The notes: a model not told the origin generated them from the letters alone. Shown: positions 20,385-32,404, numbered from the stretch's first letter. The stretch is 60,000 nt of DNA from Neocallimastix lanati (nom. inval.) (GCA_016946835.1 JACVTC010000096.1:335001-395000); one strand, 5' to 3'. Numbers and translations are program-made.

Positions 20385-20495
20385 TTGGTTAAAGAACGAA
20401 TATATAATGGATTATTAATTAGAATTTCAACTTATTTTAGAATTCATTATATTGTTCTTTAGGTATTTAGTGATACGGGGTGTCACTAAATACCT
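20385..20495 (+). repeat. Start of an element 1-type LTR plus a strong hairpin
   Basis: TTGGTTAAAGAACGAATA and its closing arm (hairpin 20390-20461) repeat the start of the LTR at 6541. Directly after it, AGGTATTTAGTGA (20461-20473) and TCACTAAATACCT (20483-20495) form a perfect 13-bp stem with a G-rich nine-base loop. The remainder to about 20985 is AT-rich and may be the rest of a solo LTR. Confidence 0.6.
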
Positions 20496-21350
20496 TGTAT
20501 TTCCTATTAAATACTCTTATTAATATTACAATAAAAATTATTATTAAATATTCTTATTAAAATCTTTTATTAATATCAAATATAATGAAAATTATTATTA
20601 AATATTCTAATAAAAATTTTTTATTAATATCAAGTATAATAAAAATTATTTCTAAATATTCTTATTAAAAATTAAATATAATTTAAATCATTATTAAATC
20701 TTATTTTATATTAAGTATAATAAAAACTATTTCAACAAATATTTGATATAAAATACAGAATTATAAGTTTCTGTATAATACTTTCTAAACCTTTGAAATA
20801 AACTATGAATAAAACAGAAATCAAAACTAAATTAAATCCTTATTAAAATAAAATGAACCAAAATACAGAAATTCTTCAATAACAAAAATAAACAAAATAG
20901 AGAAAACATTAATTCTGTATAATTTTCTCTCTAAAGACAATATCAAGAAGAAGCTACCGTCGGGAACGCCCGTCGTGATACAATCTCCAAATTTAATTTT
21001 TATAGTTTAATTTAATAAATGATATTTTTTTTTTAAAAAAAAAAATATAAATAATATTATAAATAATTTAAAATAATAATAAAGAGTTAAAAATAAAATA
21101 GTTAGAATAGTTTTTCATTAAAAAATATAATAAAGATAAACAATATGTATTAAAATAAAAGTATAAAAAGAAGAATAAATTTCTTTCTTTTTAATACTTG
21201 GAACAAATAATTTTAGTTTTAAATTTAAATAAAGAAAATTTTAAAAAAAAAAATAATTTTTTTGTTTCCAAATTTATTTTTATCATTATATGTTAATATT
21301 TATTTTTTGTTTTGAATATCTTAGTGTTTCAACTCCAGCCAGTATCATTA

Positions 21351-21424
21351 TTGGTAAAGAACGAATATATAATGGATTATTAATTAGAGTTTTAGCTTAC
21401 TTTAGAATCCATTATATTGTTCTT
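21351..21424 (+). repeat. Third copy of the element 1-type LTR start hairpin
   Basis: TTGGTAAAGAACGAATATAT ... AATCCATTATATTGTTCTT repeats the hairpin arms of 6543-6616 and 20390-20461. The following 1 kb to 22490 is AT-rich without further landmarks I can support. Confidence 0.6.
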
Positions 21425-22496
21425 AATATTACAAATTAATATATTAAAATTTAATAAAAAAAATTATTTTAATTAAATTCAATAACTCGAAATTATACTT
21501 TAATATTATGTTATTTTAAAAATTTAAATAGAATTTATGTTAATTTCTCTGCTTAACTAAAAGTAAATAACTTGTAAACAATTTTCTCTTTCGTTATTAT
21601 TTTGAATTCTTTGTTTATAATAATTCTTGTATTAATTGTTTTTTTGTTTATTCTATTGTTTATTTTTATAAATATAATTGTTTTATTATTAAAAATTGTA
21701 AATACTTTAAATTATTGAAAAAATATAAATACTTGTAAATATTTTATAAAATCAATTTCTCGTTGTTATCAATTAGTAAATATTTAAAGATAATAACAAA
21801 AATTTTAATAAATTTTATTAAAACAATTTATAAAAATTGTCAAAACATATTTAATAATTAAAAGTGATATTTATAAATAATATTCACTAAAACATTTAAT
21901 TTAAAGAAAAAACTTAAATTTAAATAAAAATTATAATAAATAATTTAATTAAAACTTGATAACTGAATAATATTTCTAAATTATTTTTTTTTCTAAATTT
22001 GATCTAATATTATCACTTTTAGTATAAATACTAAATTAAGATAATAAAAGAAATAGATCATTTGATGGTATGGTACTACCATAAAAATAAGGTTTAGGTG
22101 GAGTATTTAGGTTAGAAAATTAATAGTTTAAGAGATATATTTAATAAAAATATTGTAATATATTTTTTTTAAAAAAAAAACATATATATATATGATATTA
22201 AATAATTATTTTTAACAATTATGCAGAATTATGAGAATGTAATAATAAATATTTATATTTATATGAATAAAATAATAAAAATAAATATAAAAAATAAAAA
22301 TTATTATAAAATATTATTATTATAAATTATTTTCTAATAATTTATTAGTATATATTATTGTGTTATAATTCCTTAGAGAAACAACCAAATAAATAAATAA
22401 CTGGATATAAATATTATAAATGTCCCGTTCCATTGACAATTAATAATTTACCTAAAAAATTAATTATATTTTATTTAATAATCATTATGTCATAAT

Positions 22497-23293
22497 GTCA
22501 TGAATATTTTAGTAAATTTAAAATATAAATTCACTTATCGATAAATTGAAATTAAATTTCATTAAATTAAATATAATAACTAAATTCTGCTTCAATTTCA
22601 ATAATTTCAATAATATTTGGTCATAATTATTTCAGTTATATAGTAATACCTATTAAATAATAATATAACAAATAATATTAAATTAACACTAATTTAAATA
22701 TTTCAGAATTATTCATAAATACTATTAACTAAAATTAACCTATTATAATTAATTATTATACATTAAATAATGTAGTCATGTGATTACTGATATTTAATTA
22801 TTTTATTATTGAACATTTATTATTTAATTAATAATATCCTTAAATATTTATTTAATTAAAGATTTATTAATTGTAAAATTTTAATTATTTGTTAATATGA
22901 TAATTAAGTTTTTATATTTTAATTTATATTAAATATTTTATATTGTTATAATTCGAAATTTACTCTATTTTTAATATAGAGCCGTATATTCCGAAAATAC
23001 GATACTCCTCCTAATATATTTAACTTTTTATTATTCTTATTTTCATTTTAAGAATTATATAGTTATATTTATTATTTCTAATATATATTTATTATATATT
23101 ATATTATACTTTGATAGATTATTAATATTTGTAAAATTATTATAAAGATTTCCCAAGAACTACTCTTCTTTATTTATAATCTTGGAGAAGACCCTTGGTT
23201 AATTGGGTTTATAAATTAAAATATATGAATAAAGGTTAATTAAATATAACGATGCTATTAAAAATTAGTAGCACATAAAAGTCCCGCATATCA
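22497..23293 (+). repeat. Left LTR of element 3
   Basis: Starts TGTCATGAATAT (similar to the insertion at 10796) and ends GTCCCGCATATCA, five bases before a primer binding site. Two small hairpins lie near 22970-23006 (CTCTAT/ATAGAG and CGTAT/ATACG). The start is inferred from the resemblance to 10796. Confidence 0.5.
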
Positions 23294-23298
23294 AAAAT

Positions 23299-23315
23299 TG
23301 GTAGAGATATCGGGA
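23299..23315 (+). other. Primer binding site of element 3
   Basis: TGGTAGAGATATCGGGA follows the LTR end. Its reverse complement, TCCCGATATCTCTACCA, has tRNA 3'-end layout. The reversed copy at 24560-24576 reads TGGTGGAGATATCGGGG, closer to the element 2 site. Confidence 0.65.
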
Positions 23316-23699
23316 ATGTACTGTGTAAAAAGTAATTTATAAGTAGTGGTGTTTAGTAATTTTGTTAATTAATTATAAATCCGTATATATTTACATAAAT
23401 TCTCTTCATTAATATATATGTTTAGGATATAAAATTTTAATTTTTTTTTTATTGGTAATTTATAATTATTTTATTTTTGGTGAAGAGAGAGTAATGCAAT
23501 ATATCTTATTTTAAAATAAATAAATTTTAGGAAAATTATATAATTATATTAAATAATAATAATCATTAAAAAAAAAATTATAATAATTGTATATACAAGT
23601 ATTTAAAATACATAAATTAAATAAAGACACATTATTATAAATAATAATTAATTATGAACAATGAGTTGTTGTAGTAACATTAGTGGTATTACTGGAAAA

Positions 23700-24545
23700 C
23701 GGGTAGAGGTTGAAACTAGGACTCTTCCCGAGAATTGGTGGATCTAGTAGAGATGCAGAAATATGGAAATTTAGAATTAATCATTGGTTTAGAAGGGAAG
23801 GTATTACTACCGATATAATAAAAAAAAATTTAAATTAAATTATATAATTGTGTCTGCTGAAGATGACATTGTAAGGGTATATATGAAAAAAGAAGCAGAG
23901 GTAAATAGAGCTCTTACATTAAGTGAATATGTTAATCTCATAAAAAGGAAATATTGGAGAGAAAATCAAAAGAGCAATAAATTAAGACAATTAAAACGTT
24001 TAATTATTGAGCCAAAAGAGACAGTATATAATTTTAATACGAAATAGTTAGATTTATATGACCAATTGGAAACGGAAGATAAAGCTTCTATTTCAGTTAG
24101 TGATTATGTGAATGCTCTTCTACCAAGAACATAAATTTATATAAGGATTGCTATGGAGGAATATGATTCTTTAGAAGAAGCTTGTAGCAAGGCAGAAAAA
24201 TACGAAAATAAATATATTACAGGAATCTCAATGGAGAAATGAAAGAAGTTTATATAATTATAATAATTATTCATCTATTAAGCAACCAATTGCTACTTCT
24301 ATTAATAACACTAATCATTCATGGAATAGAAATGGTATGAATTTTAAGAACTTGAGGAGTACTTCTATAAATATACCTTCTAATGCTATTCATAAAGTTA
24401 ATTATAATATTCCAAATAATTACAATAATGTAAATAAAATGTGACATTTAAAAATTAAAACTTGTTTCTTTTGTGATAAGTCTGGTCATCTTACAAAGGA
24501 TTGGGCCGACTTGGCCAGAATAAAACAAGATCATAATTTTTCTAA
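23700..24545 (+). pseudogene. Decayed gag of element 3
   Basis: Fragments in order match the gag of element 1: RDAEIWKFRINHWFRREG (near 23750), then LRQLKRLIIEPKETVYNFNT, YDQLETEDKASISVSDYVNA and LEEACSKAEKYENK (23980-24210). An Asn/Ser-rich linker and a zinc knuckle CFFCDKSGHLTKDW end it. The last Cys of the knuckle is Trp (TGG), so the zinc site is broken. Several stops and a frameshift (near 24235) interrupt it. The gene ends abruptly at 24545, next to a reversed PBS-LTR segment. Confidence 0.75.
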
Positions 24546-24559
24546 TTACATCAAATTCT

Positions 24560-24605
24560 CCCCGATATCTCCACCAATTTTTGATATGCGGGACTTTTAT
24601 ATGTA
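24560..24605 (-). repeat. Reversed primer binding site and LTR end
   Basis: On the minus strand: LTR end ...GTCCCGCATATCA (edge at 24582), then TGGTGGAGATATCGGGG (24576-24560). It is the inverted counterpart of 23281-23315, so part of a second element 3-type copy in opposite orientation lies here, its LTR extending rightwards for an unknown distance. Confidence 0.65.
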
Positions 24606-24924
24606 ATAATTTATAAGCAGTGGGTTTTTAAAATAATGATTGTTTAGTAAGGTTTATTAATAAAACTATAATACTCGTACAATTAAAATAATAATTCTAA
24701 TTCCTAAAATTTACAAGAGAGTCCTCTATTTCTATTATAAATAATTTAATCTACTTATAAGAAATAGGTAATATATTAATTATATATTCAATTAAATAGA
24801 GCTATATTAATTTTAAAGGAATTAAAATATTATAATTATTATAATAATACATATTGAAATAAAATAAAATAATTATTATCAAAAAAATATGAATTTAATA
24901 TTTAATAATCATTATTAAATATAG

Positions 24925-25034
24925 AAATATGTTACTACACCTATTTGTTTTATATCAGATGATCATGCGAATACATTAACTAATGAGGATTTGCAATACG
25001 CAGGAATCTCTTCAGGCATGTTTACGTACATCTG
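24925..25034 (+). other. Short coding-like island, unrecognised
   Basis: One frame reads YVTTPICFISDDHANTLTNE then DLQYAGISSGMFTYI and stops at TGA near 25032. The composition is far more protein-like than the surrounding AT-rich DNA, and no ATG starts it. It could be a fragment of a duplicated exon or of a transposon gene. I do not recognise the family. Confidence 0.3.
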
Positions 25035-25289
25035 AGAAGCACAATCATAGTTTTACATCATAGTTTTACATCTACAATATTGTATTTTATATATTAAATA
25101 TCACGTGAGTTATATATTTGGATGCCTGCTTATACCAAAAATAGTATATAATTAGTATTGTTAAGTTTTATGTATTTTTTAAAATATAAAATAATCAAAA
25201 TATTCAAGTTCAAAATATTTTAATTTATGTATTGAAGTTTGTTAACTTGAAATATGAAAACTCTTATAGTAATAATAACAATAAATAAT

Positions 25290-25920
25290 AATAAAACAGT
25301 ATTTATTAATAAATAAATAATAAATAAATAATAAATAAATAATAAATAATAAATAAATAAATAATAAATAATAAATAAATAAATAATAAATAAATAATAA
25401 ATAAATAATAAATAATAAATAATAAATAATAAATAATAAATAAATAAATAAATAAATAATAAATAATAAAAAGAGTATTTATTAATAAATAAATAATAAA
25501 TAATAAAAAGAGTATTTATTAATAAATAATAAATAATAAATAATAAATAATAAAAAGAGTATTTATTAATAAATAAATAATAAATAATAAATAATAATAA
25601 TAATAACTAATAAATAATAAATAATAAATAATAAAAAGAGTATTTATTAATAAATAAAATAAATAATAAATAATAAAAAGAGTATTTATTAATAAATAAT
25701 AAATAATAAATAATAAATAATAAATAATAAATAATAAATAATAAATAATAAATAATGAATAATAAATAATAAATAATAAATAATAAATAATAAATAAATA
25801 AATAATTAAATAATAAATAATAAATAATAAATAAATAAATAAATAAATAATAAATAATTAAATAATTAAATAATTAAATAATTAAATAATTAAATAATAA
25901 ATAATAAATAATAAATATCA
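25290..25920 (+). repeat. TAATAAATAA satellite with AAAAAGAGTATTTATTAATA modules
   Basis: Imperfect array of AATAAATAATAAAT units. At least five copies of AAAAAGAGTATTTATTAATA are spaced 40-80 bp apart (about 25470-25690). The module contains the 16-bp perfect palindrome TATTTATTAATAAATA. Confidence 0.8.
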
Positions 25921-26097
25921 TATTATACAGTATTAATTTTTTTTTTCAACTGTTTATTTTAACTTTATTTTTATTTTTATATTTTTAATTTTAACTTAAA
26001 ATGGAAATTGTTTTTGATGTTAAATTAAATTAAAAATTTAATTATTAATAAATTAATATCTAATCAATGAATATATGAAGAAAATAATAATGGAATA

Positions 26098-26360
26098 ATT
26101 TAATAATAAATAATAAATAATATAAATAATTAAATAATAAAAAGAGTATTTATTAATAAATAATAAATAATAAATAATAAAAAGAATATTTATTAATAAA
26201 TAATTAATAATAAATAATTGAATAATAAATAATAAAAAGAGTATTTATTAATAAATAATAAATAATTGAATAATAAATAATTAGATAATTATGTTAATAA
26301 TAAATAAGTAATAAATAATATATAATATATAATGGAATAATAAATGATAATAAATAATAA
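26098..26360 (+). repeat. Second TAATAAATAA satellite block
   Basis: Same unit and module as the block at 25290, with three further AAAAAGAGTATTTATTAATA-type copies (about 26140, 26188, 26236). The region 26365-26860 that follows is AT-rich with a mixed stretch near 26455-26560 in which I find no gene. Confidence 0.75.
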
Positions 26361-26863
26361 AATAAATAGTAGTTATGGCTGAATAACTTCTAATTCAGGT
26401 GGAATAAAAAATAGTTTAGTATTTTATTAATAAAGATATATATAACTGCCCAATAACATAAATCAATTCAAATATCTTTGATGGAAGTGTAACCTCCATA
26501 CTATGGGATGTGATAAAGTACGCCTATAGGTTCAAGTTCTCTTGTTGGGAGAAGTTTTATAAAGTTGTTATTTAATTATAAAATTTTATTTATTTATTAT
26601 TTAAAAATAATTATAAAATTAATTAATACAGGAATATAATTATTATTCGAAAATATAAAATAATTATAATTTTGGCATAAAACTGTGCTGCAAAGAATAA
26701 TATATATGAATTATTCTTGTTTTTATATTTGAAATTCATAATAAACTATTTAATTAATTAATTCTCTTAAAGTAATTATAAAGTATTTAAAGTATTTAAT
26801 ATAAAAGTATAAAATAAAATATAAAATATTCATAAAATATTAATAAAAATATAAATTTATTAT

Positions 26864-27450
26864 GGGGGAGGAGCATTTCGCAAAATTTCATTTCGGAAAG
26901 TTTCATTTCGCAAAATTTCATTTCGGAAAAGTTTCATTTCGCAAAATTTTTAATAAATAAATAAATTAATAATAAAATAAATAAATAATATATAAAATTT
27001 AAATAAAAAACTAAATAAATAAAAATAAATATATAAAACTATAATAAATAAATAAATTTTAAAATTAAATTTTTTTAAAAAAATATACATATATATATGG
27101 ACATATATATATTAAATATACATTATATAATAATAAATATTCATCAGAATTAACGCTTTAAAAAAATAAAATATTTTATCATATGTTTTAAACGTTTTAT
27201 AATTTTTTAAAATATATATAAGAATTTTATATATATAAAAAAAATAAGTATTAATAATTTAAAAGATGTAAAGGATAATAATTTAAAATATAATTGTTAA
27301 ATTTAAAAATAATTATTAAAAAAAATATTAGAAAATAATATTTAAATAATTAATTGATCATTTTACACCTTTTAAGTCCTTGCGCAGTATTTTAAAAATC
27401 TTAAATTGCTAATAAATTTTTTTAATAAAAGAAATATTTATAAATAATTC

Positions 27451-27492
<42 letters not shown>

Positions 27493-28338
27493 TGAGGACA
27501 TCATAAAAAAGGGAGTTAAAAGTAGCACAAAATTAGGATGATTTTAGGTGGTATCTATTTTTTTATTTTATATTTTATATTTTATATTTTTTATTTTATA
27601 TTTTATATTTTATATTTTATATTTTTTATTTTATATTTTATATTTTATATTTTATATTTTATATTTTATATTTTATATTTTATATTTTATATTTTATATT
27701 TTATATTTTATATTTTATATTTTATATTTTATATTTTTTTTTATTTTATATTTTATATTTTATATTTTTTATTTTTTTTTATTTTATATTTTATATTTTT
27801 TTTTATTTTATATTTTATATTTTTATTTTATATTTTTTATATTTTTTTTTATTTTTTTTTATTTTTTATTTTATATTTTTTATTTTTATTTTTTATTTTT
27901 TATATTTTTTTTATTTTTTTTTTTTTATTTTTTATTTTATATTTTTTATTTTTAATTTTTTATTTTATATATATATTTATTATATATATATATATATATA
28001 TTTTTTTTTTATTTTTTATTTTTATTTTATATTTTATATTTTATATTTTTTATTTTTTTTATTTTTTATTTTATATATATATATTTTTTTTATTTTATAT
28101 TTTATATTTTGTGTTTTATATTTTTTTTTTTTTATTTTTTATTTTTTATTTTATATTTTTTATTTTATATTTTATAATTCTTTTTTTTTTATTTTTTTAT
28201 TATTTATTTATTTATTTATTTTATTATTTATTTATCTATTTATTAAATTTTTGCGAAATGAACTTTTGCGAAATGACACAAAAAATTTTGCGAAATGAAA
28301 CTTTACCGAAATGAATTTTTGCGAAATGACACACACTC
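26864..28338. mobile_element. Non-autonomous DNA transposon, Mutator-like (1475 bp)
   Basis: Flanked by the 9-bp direct repeat ATTTATTAT (26855-26863 and 28339-28347). The ends are inverted: GGGGGAGGAGCATTTCGCAA on the left and the reverse complement of GAGTGTGTGTCATTTCGCAA on the right. Inverted similarity of about 100 bp consists of repeated CATTTCGCAAAATTT / CATTTCGGAAAGTTT units (26875-26948; 28252-28334). The interior is AT-rich, with GATGAGGACATCATAAAAAA near 27491 and a 640-bp TATTTTATATTT array. No transposase is encoded. A 9-bp duplication with long TIRs fits the Mutator superfamily; that class assignment is inference. Confidence 0.75.
27555..28200. repeat. ATTTTATATTTTAT microsatellite-like array
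   Basis: About 640 bp of TTTTATA units decaying to T-rich sequence on the right. Long open frames through it are artefacts of composition (only Ile, Phe, Leu, Tyr). Confidence 0.85.
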
Positions 28339-28598
28339 ATTTATTATAATTAATAAAATATTAATATAAAATAATAATTATTAAAAATAATTAAAAATAT
28401 AATAAAATAAAATATTTAAAATGAAATAAAACTTTATTCATTTATAAATTATTTATATAACATAAAATTTATGTTATAAATTTTATGTTTACATTAATTT
28501 TATGTATTTTATAGAATTTATGATATTACATAAATTTATCTTATATCACGTTATTTTTAGATCATTTTATAAATCCTATGATATGATATAAAACAAAT

Positions 28599-28884
28599 GG
28601 GGGTGGTGCGTTTCGGAATGTGGCTTTAAATATTTTTACATAAATTTTCATTTCGGAATGTGGCTTATATTATTTTTTTTATAAATTTTTATTTTTTTAT
28701 TTTTTTATATTTTTATTTTTTATTATCAAATATATATTAAATTATGAAATTATTATAAAATAAAATATTTATTTAATTATTATTTAATTATTTATTTATA
28801 TAAAAAAATTTATATATAATACGCCATCTCAAAAAGCATGTGGCTTATATCTATTCACGTGCGGTTCCGAAACGCGCTCTCCCC
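28599..28884. mobile_element. Small non-autonomous DNA transposon (286 bp) of the same family
   Basis: Flanked by AAAACAAAT on both sides (28590-28598 and 28885-28893), a 9-bp duplication. Ends are GGGGGTGGTGCGTTTCGGAA and the reverse complement of GGGGAGAGCGCGTTTCGGAA (16 of 20 matching). Internal subterminal repeats of TTTCGGAATGTGGCTT type recur at both ends. It shares the G-rich tip and TTTCGG/TTTCGC subterminal motif with the 1475-bp element just upstream. Confidence 0.8.
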
Positions 28885-28899
28885 AAAACAAATATGTGT

Positions 28900-30332
28900 A
28901 GCAACATATTTGTATATTTGAATATTTGTATATTCAGATATTAAATTTATATCTTATTATTTATAATAATTTATATTATTATATATTTTATATTATTATT
29001 TATATTATATTATTTATATTTTGTATATATTATTTATATTCCTTATATATATTTCTTAAATATTAAATTATACTTCTTATTTTAAATTATTAAAGTTAAT
29101 AATTATTAAAGTATAATTAATATAATAGTTTATATTATTTATATATTATTCATATTAAAATATTATTATTTATTTATATATATATTATATTTATATATAT
29201 ATATTTATTTATAATAATTATATATTATTAATACTTTACAGTATAATTAATATTAACTCTTATTCTTGTTTTTGTTTTTCTTTAGTAGAAATAATATTGT
29301 AATTATAAAATAAATATTAATAAAAATTATTAATAACTCAAATACACTTATTAAACCAGCTACAACATAAAGAATATCACATTAGATAATTAATCATGTG
29401 ATTAATTGATTTATTTTTATGTAATTATTAATAAAATAATTTATTAATAATTAAGGTTTTTATTTTCATTTCATATCAGATGGCTTATTGAAATATTGAA
29501 ATATGAATGTCCTAAACCTTAAATTTTAAAATAATTCATTTTAAAATTTTTTTAAAAAAATTTTTTTTTAAAAATATTTAATAAACAACAATAAAAATAC
29601 AAAAAAAAAAAAAAAAAAAAAAAAGAATTCAGAAACGTCCAATTTTTTTTTATTACGATTAAAAGATAAACTCTATTTAGAATATATTAGAATATAATGT
29701 TAATATAATTAATATTTAATCATTTTAATAATAAAAAATAAATCATTTTGATAATTAATAATAAATTTAAATCATTTATAATAATTAATAATCATTTATA
29801 ATAAAAAATAAATCATTTATAATAATTAATAATCATTTATAATAATTAATAATCATTTATAATAAATTTATAATCATTTATAATAATAATTTATTATTAT
29901 TAATACTTTAATTATACATAAAATTATAATCATGTTAAGCATTCTAATCCTTTTAATCATTTATCATCAATTAATGCTTTTATTGAAAGTAGAAATCTTC
30001 ACTTCAAAAATAAAACTTTACTTTATACACACCCCATAAAAAAAATATTTTTTCTAAATATTAAATAAGAAGAAATAAATGAAATGACTAGTCAATCCTT
30101 AAAGCCCCAAAAAATATTTTCTATTTCATTTGAATAGTTATTATTATTATTATTTATTTTATTTCTCATTAGTATTATATAAAAAATATATATATATATT
30201 TATATATAAAATCTTACCTACTATATTAATTATAATTAATTATGTTAATAGTGAATGTTTTTTTTTAATTTTTGTTGTTTAGACTTTTATAATTCTTTAT
30301 TATTAAAAAAAGTTTAAACCTATTTTAACTAT

Positions 30333-30364
<32 letters not shown>

Positions 30365-30780
30365 TATTATTTATTATTTATTATTTATTATTATTTATTA
30401 TTTCTTTATTGATAAAATATTAAAGGACATAAAAGTTTGATGATGACATAAAAGGTTAATTATTATTCTACACATTTTTTAAATTAATTAAAAAAAATAA
30501 AATAATTAATTAAATATTTTCTGTATAAAATATTTTATATTTAAATAAATCATTAAATAATAAATATATTATATTATATTATATTATATTATATTATCTA
30601 TTTATTTATTTATATTTAAATTAATTATCAAAAAAAATAAAAATAAAAAAATTTCCAATATAAAATTTACATAATTATTAGTTAATATATTAATTTTTTA
30701 ATTTTTTAATTTTTTATTTTGTGGTTATGTTAATTTTTTAATAAACATTTATTATTTACCAAAAACTTTAAATATTATCC
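28900..30780. other. AT-rich intergenic DNA with short tandem repeats
   Basis: Holds TATTTATATTAT-type repeats, an AATCATTTATAATAATTAAT repeat (about 29700-29890), ATTATT runs near 30330-30420 and a few poly-A runs. No gene seen. Confidence 0.6.
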
Positions 30781-31140
30781 AATTATTATTATTTATTATT
30801 TATTATTTATTATTTATTAATAAATACTCTTTTTATTATTTATTATTTATTATTTATTATTTCAATTATTTATTATTTATTATTTATTATTTATTTATTA
30901 ATAAATACTCTTTTTATTATTTATTATTTATTATTTATTATTTATTATTTATTAATAAATACTCTTTTTATTATTTATTATTTATTATTTATTATTTATT
31001 AATAAATACTTCTTTTTATGATTTATTATTTATTATTTATTAATAAATACTCTTTTTATTATTATTTATTATTTATTATTTATTAATAAATACTCTTTTT
31101 ATTATTATTTATTATTTATTCCATTATTTATTATTTATTT
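30781..31140 (-). repeat. Satellite block, module in reverse orientation
   Basis: TTATTTATTATT units with six copies of the reverse complement of the AAAAAGAGTATTTATTAATA module (about 30818, 30893, 30949, 31001, 31040, 31086). One copy has an extra T. Confidence 0.8.
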
Positions 31141-31419
31141 AATTATATAATATATAAATTATATTAAAACTTTATTTCTTTCAATAATCTAATTAAATAA
31201 ATTTAAAATAAATTAAAATTTTTTCAATAATTTATCCTTTCTTCCTTTCTTTCTTTTTTATTTGGTTTCAATAATATATTAAGCCTATCATATATGGTGC
31301 TGCTTTATTTAAGTAATAAATTAATATATTTTGATATATAGTGTAATATATTCAAAATAAACGATGTATATATTGTTTATTTTGAATTGACTTTTTCAAA
31401 ACTTTAATTTTGGAACTAA

Positions 31420-32010
31420 TAAAAAATAAAAATAATAAAAAATAATAAATAATAAATAATTGAATAATAAATAATAAATAATAAATAATAAAAAGAGTAT
31501 TTATTAATAAATAATAAATAATAAATAATTGAATAATAAATAATAAATAATAAATAATAAATAATGGAATAATAAATAATAAATAATAAATAATAAATAA
31601 TAAATAATAAATAATAAATAATAAATAATAAATAATAAATAATAAATAATAAATAATAAATAATAAATAATGGAATAATAAATAATAAATAATAAATAAT
31701 AAATAATAAATAATAAATAATAAATAATAAATAATAAATAATAAATAATAAATAATAAATAATAAATAATAAATAATAAATAATGGAATAATAAATAAAT
31801 AATAAATAATAAATAATAAATAAATAATAAATAATAAATAATAAATAATAAATAATAAATAATAAATAATAAATAATAAATAATGGAATAATAAATAAAA
31901 AATAATAAATGATAAATAATAAATAATAATTAATAATTAATAAATAATAAATAATAAATAATAAATAATAAATAATTAAATAATTGAATAATTAAAAATA
32001 AATAATAAAT
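31420..32010 (+). repeat. Satellite block, forward orientation, with higher-order TGGAATAA spacing
   Basis: Mostly perfect AATAAATAAT units with TGGAATAATAAATAA interruptions at about 31565, 31671, 31783 and 31883, spaced roughly 100 bp, suggesting a higher-order repeat. One AAAAAGAGTATTTATTAATA module is near 31491. Confidence 0.75.
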
Positions 32011-32404
32011 AAACTTTTATTTTTTTTATCATTAGATTAGATTCAATCATTTTTTTTCTTCATATTCTTTTTTTTTTTTCTTTTTTTCTTTTTATTATTA
32101 AAGTGATAAACATACAAAAAATGTTAATAATTAACTATTCACTATAGAATAATTAATGTAATCATCATAATATATAATATATTATTCTAAGTTTGAATTT
32201 AAATAAATAAATAAATGAATAAAATAAACGAAAAAAAAAAAAAAACATTTCATATAAAAAGACAAAAAAAGAATGTAAAAAATTTTTTTTTTTTTAATTT
32301 CATTCAAATAATAAAAAAAAATTTTTTTTTATTCTTATTCTCTTATTTTCTTATTTTTTTACTTAGAAAAAAAAAAAGTATTAAAATCTAAAAAATAAAT
32401 AAAA

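Noticed and set aside
20390-21424. Stand-alone MITEs of about 70 bp
   Set aside because: The same hairpin begins the LTR directly after the polypurine tract of element 1, so LTR starts are the simpler reading, though solo mobility is not excluded.
23281-24605. A 1.3-kb inverted-repeat transposon carrying gag
   Set aside because: The inverted arms are better explained as LTR-end plus primer binding sites of two oppositely oriented element 3 copies; no target duplication was seen.
26505-26560. Possible tRNA, because GGTTCAAGTTC resembles a B box
   Set aside because: The T-arm cannot form a five-pair stem and no A box or acceptor stem fits.
27538-28314. Long open frames (258 and 135 codons) of Ile/Phe/Leu/Tyr
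   Set aside because: They arise from the TTTTATA array inside the transposon; stop codons are rare in one strand by composition alone and no domain is visible.
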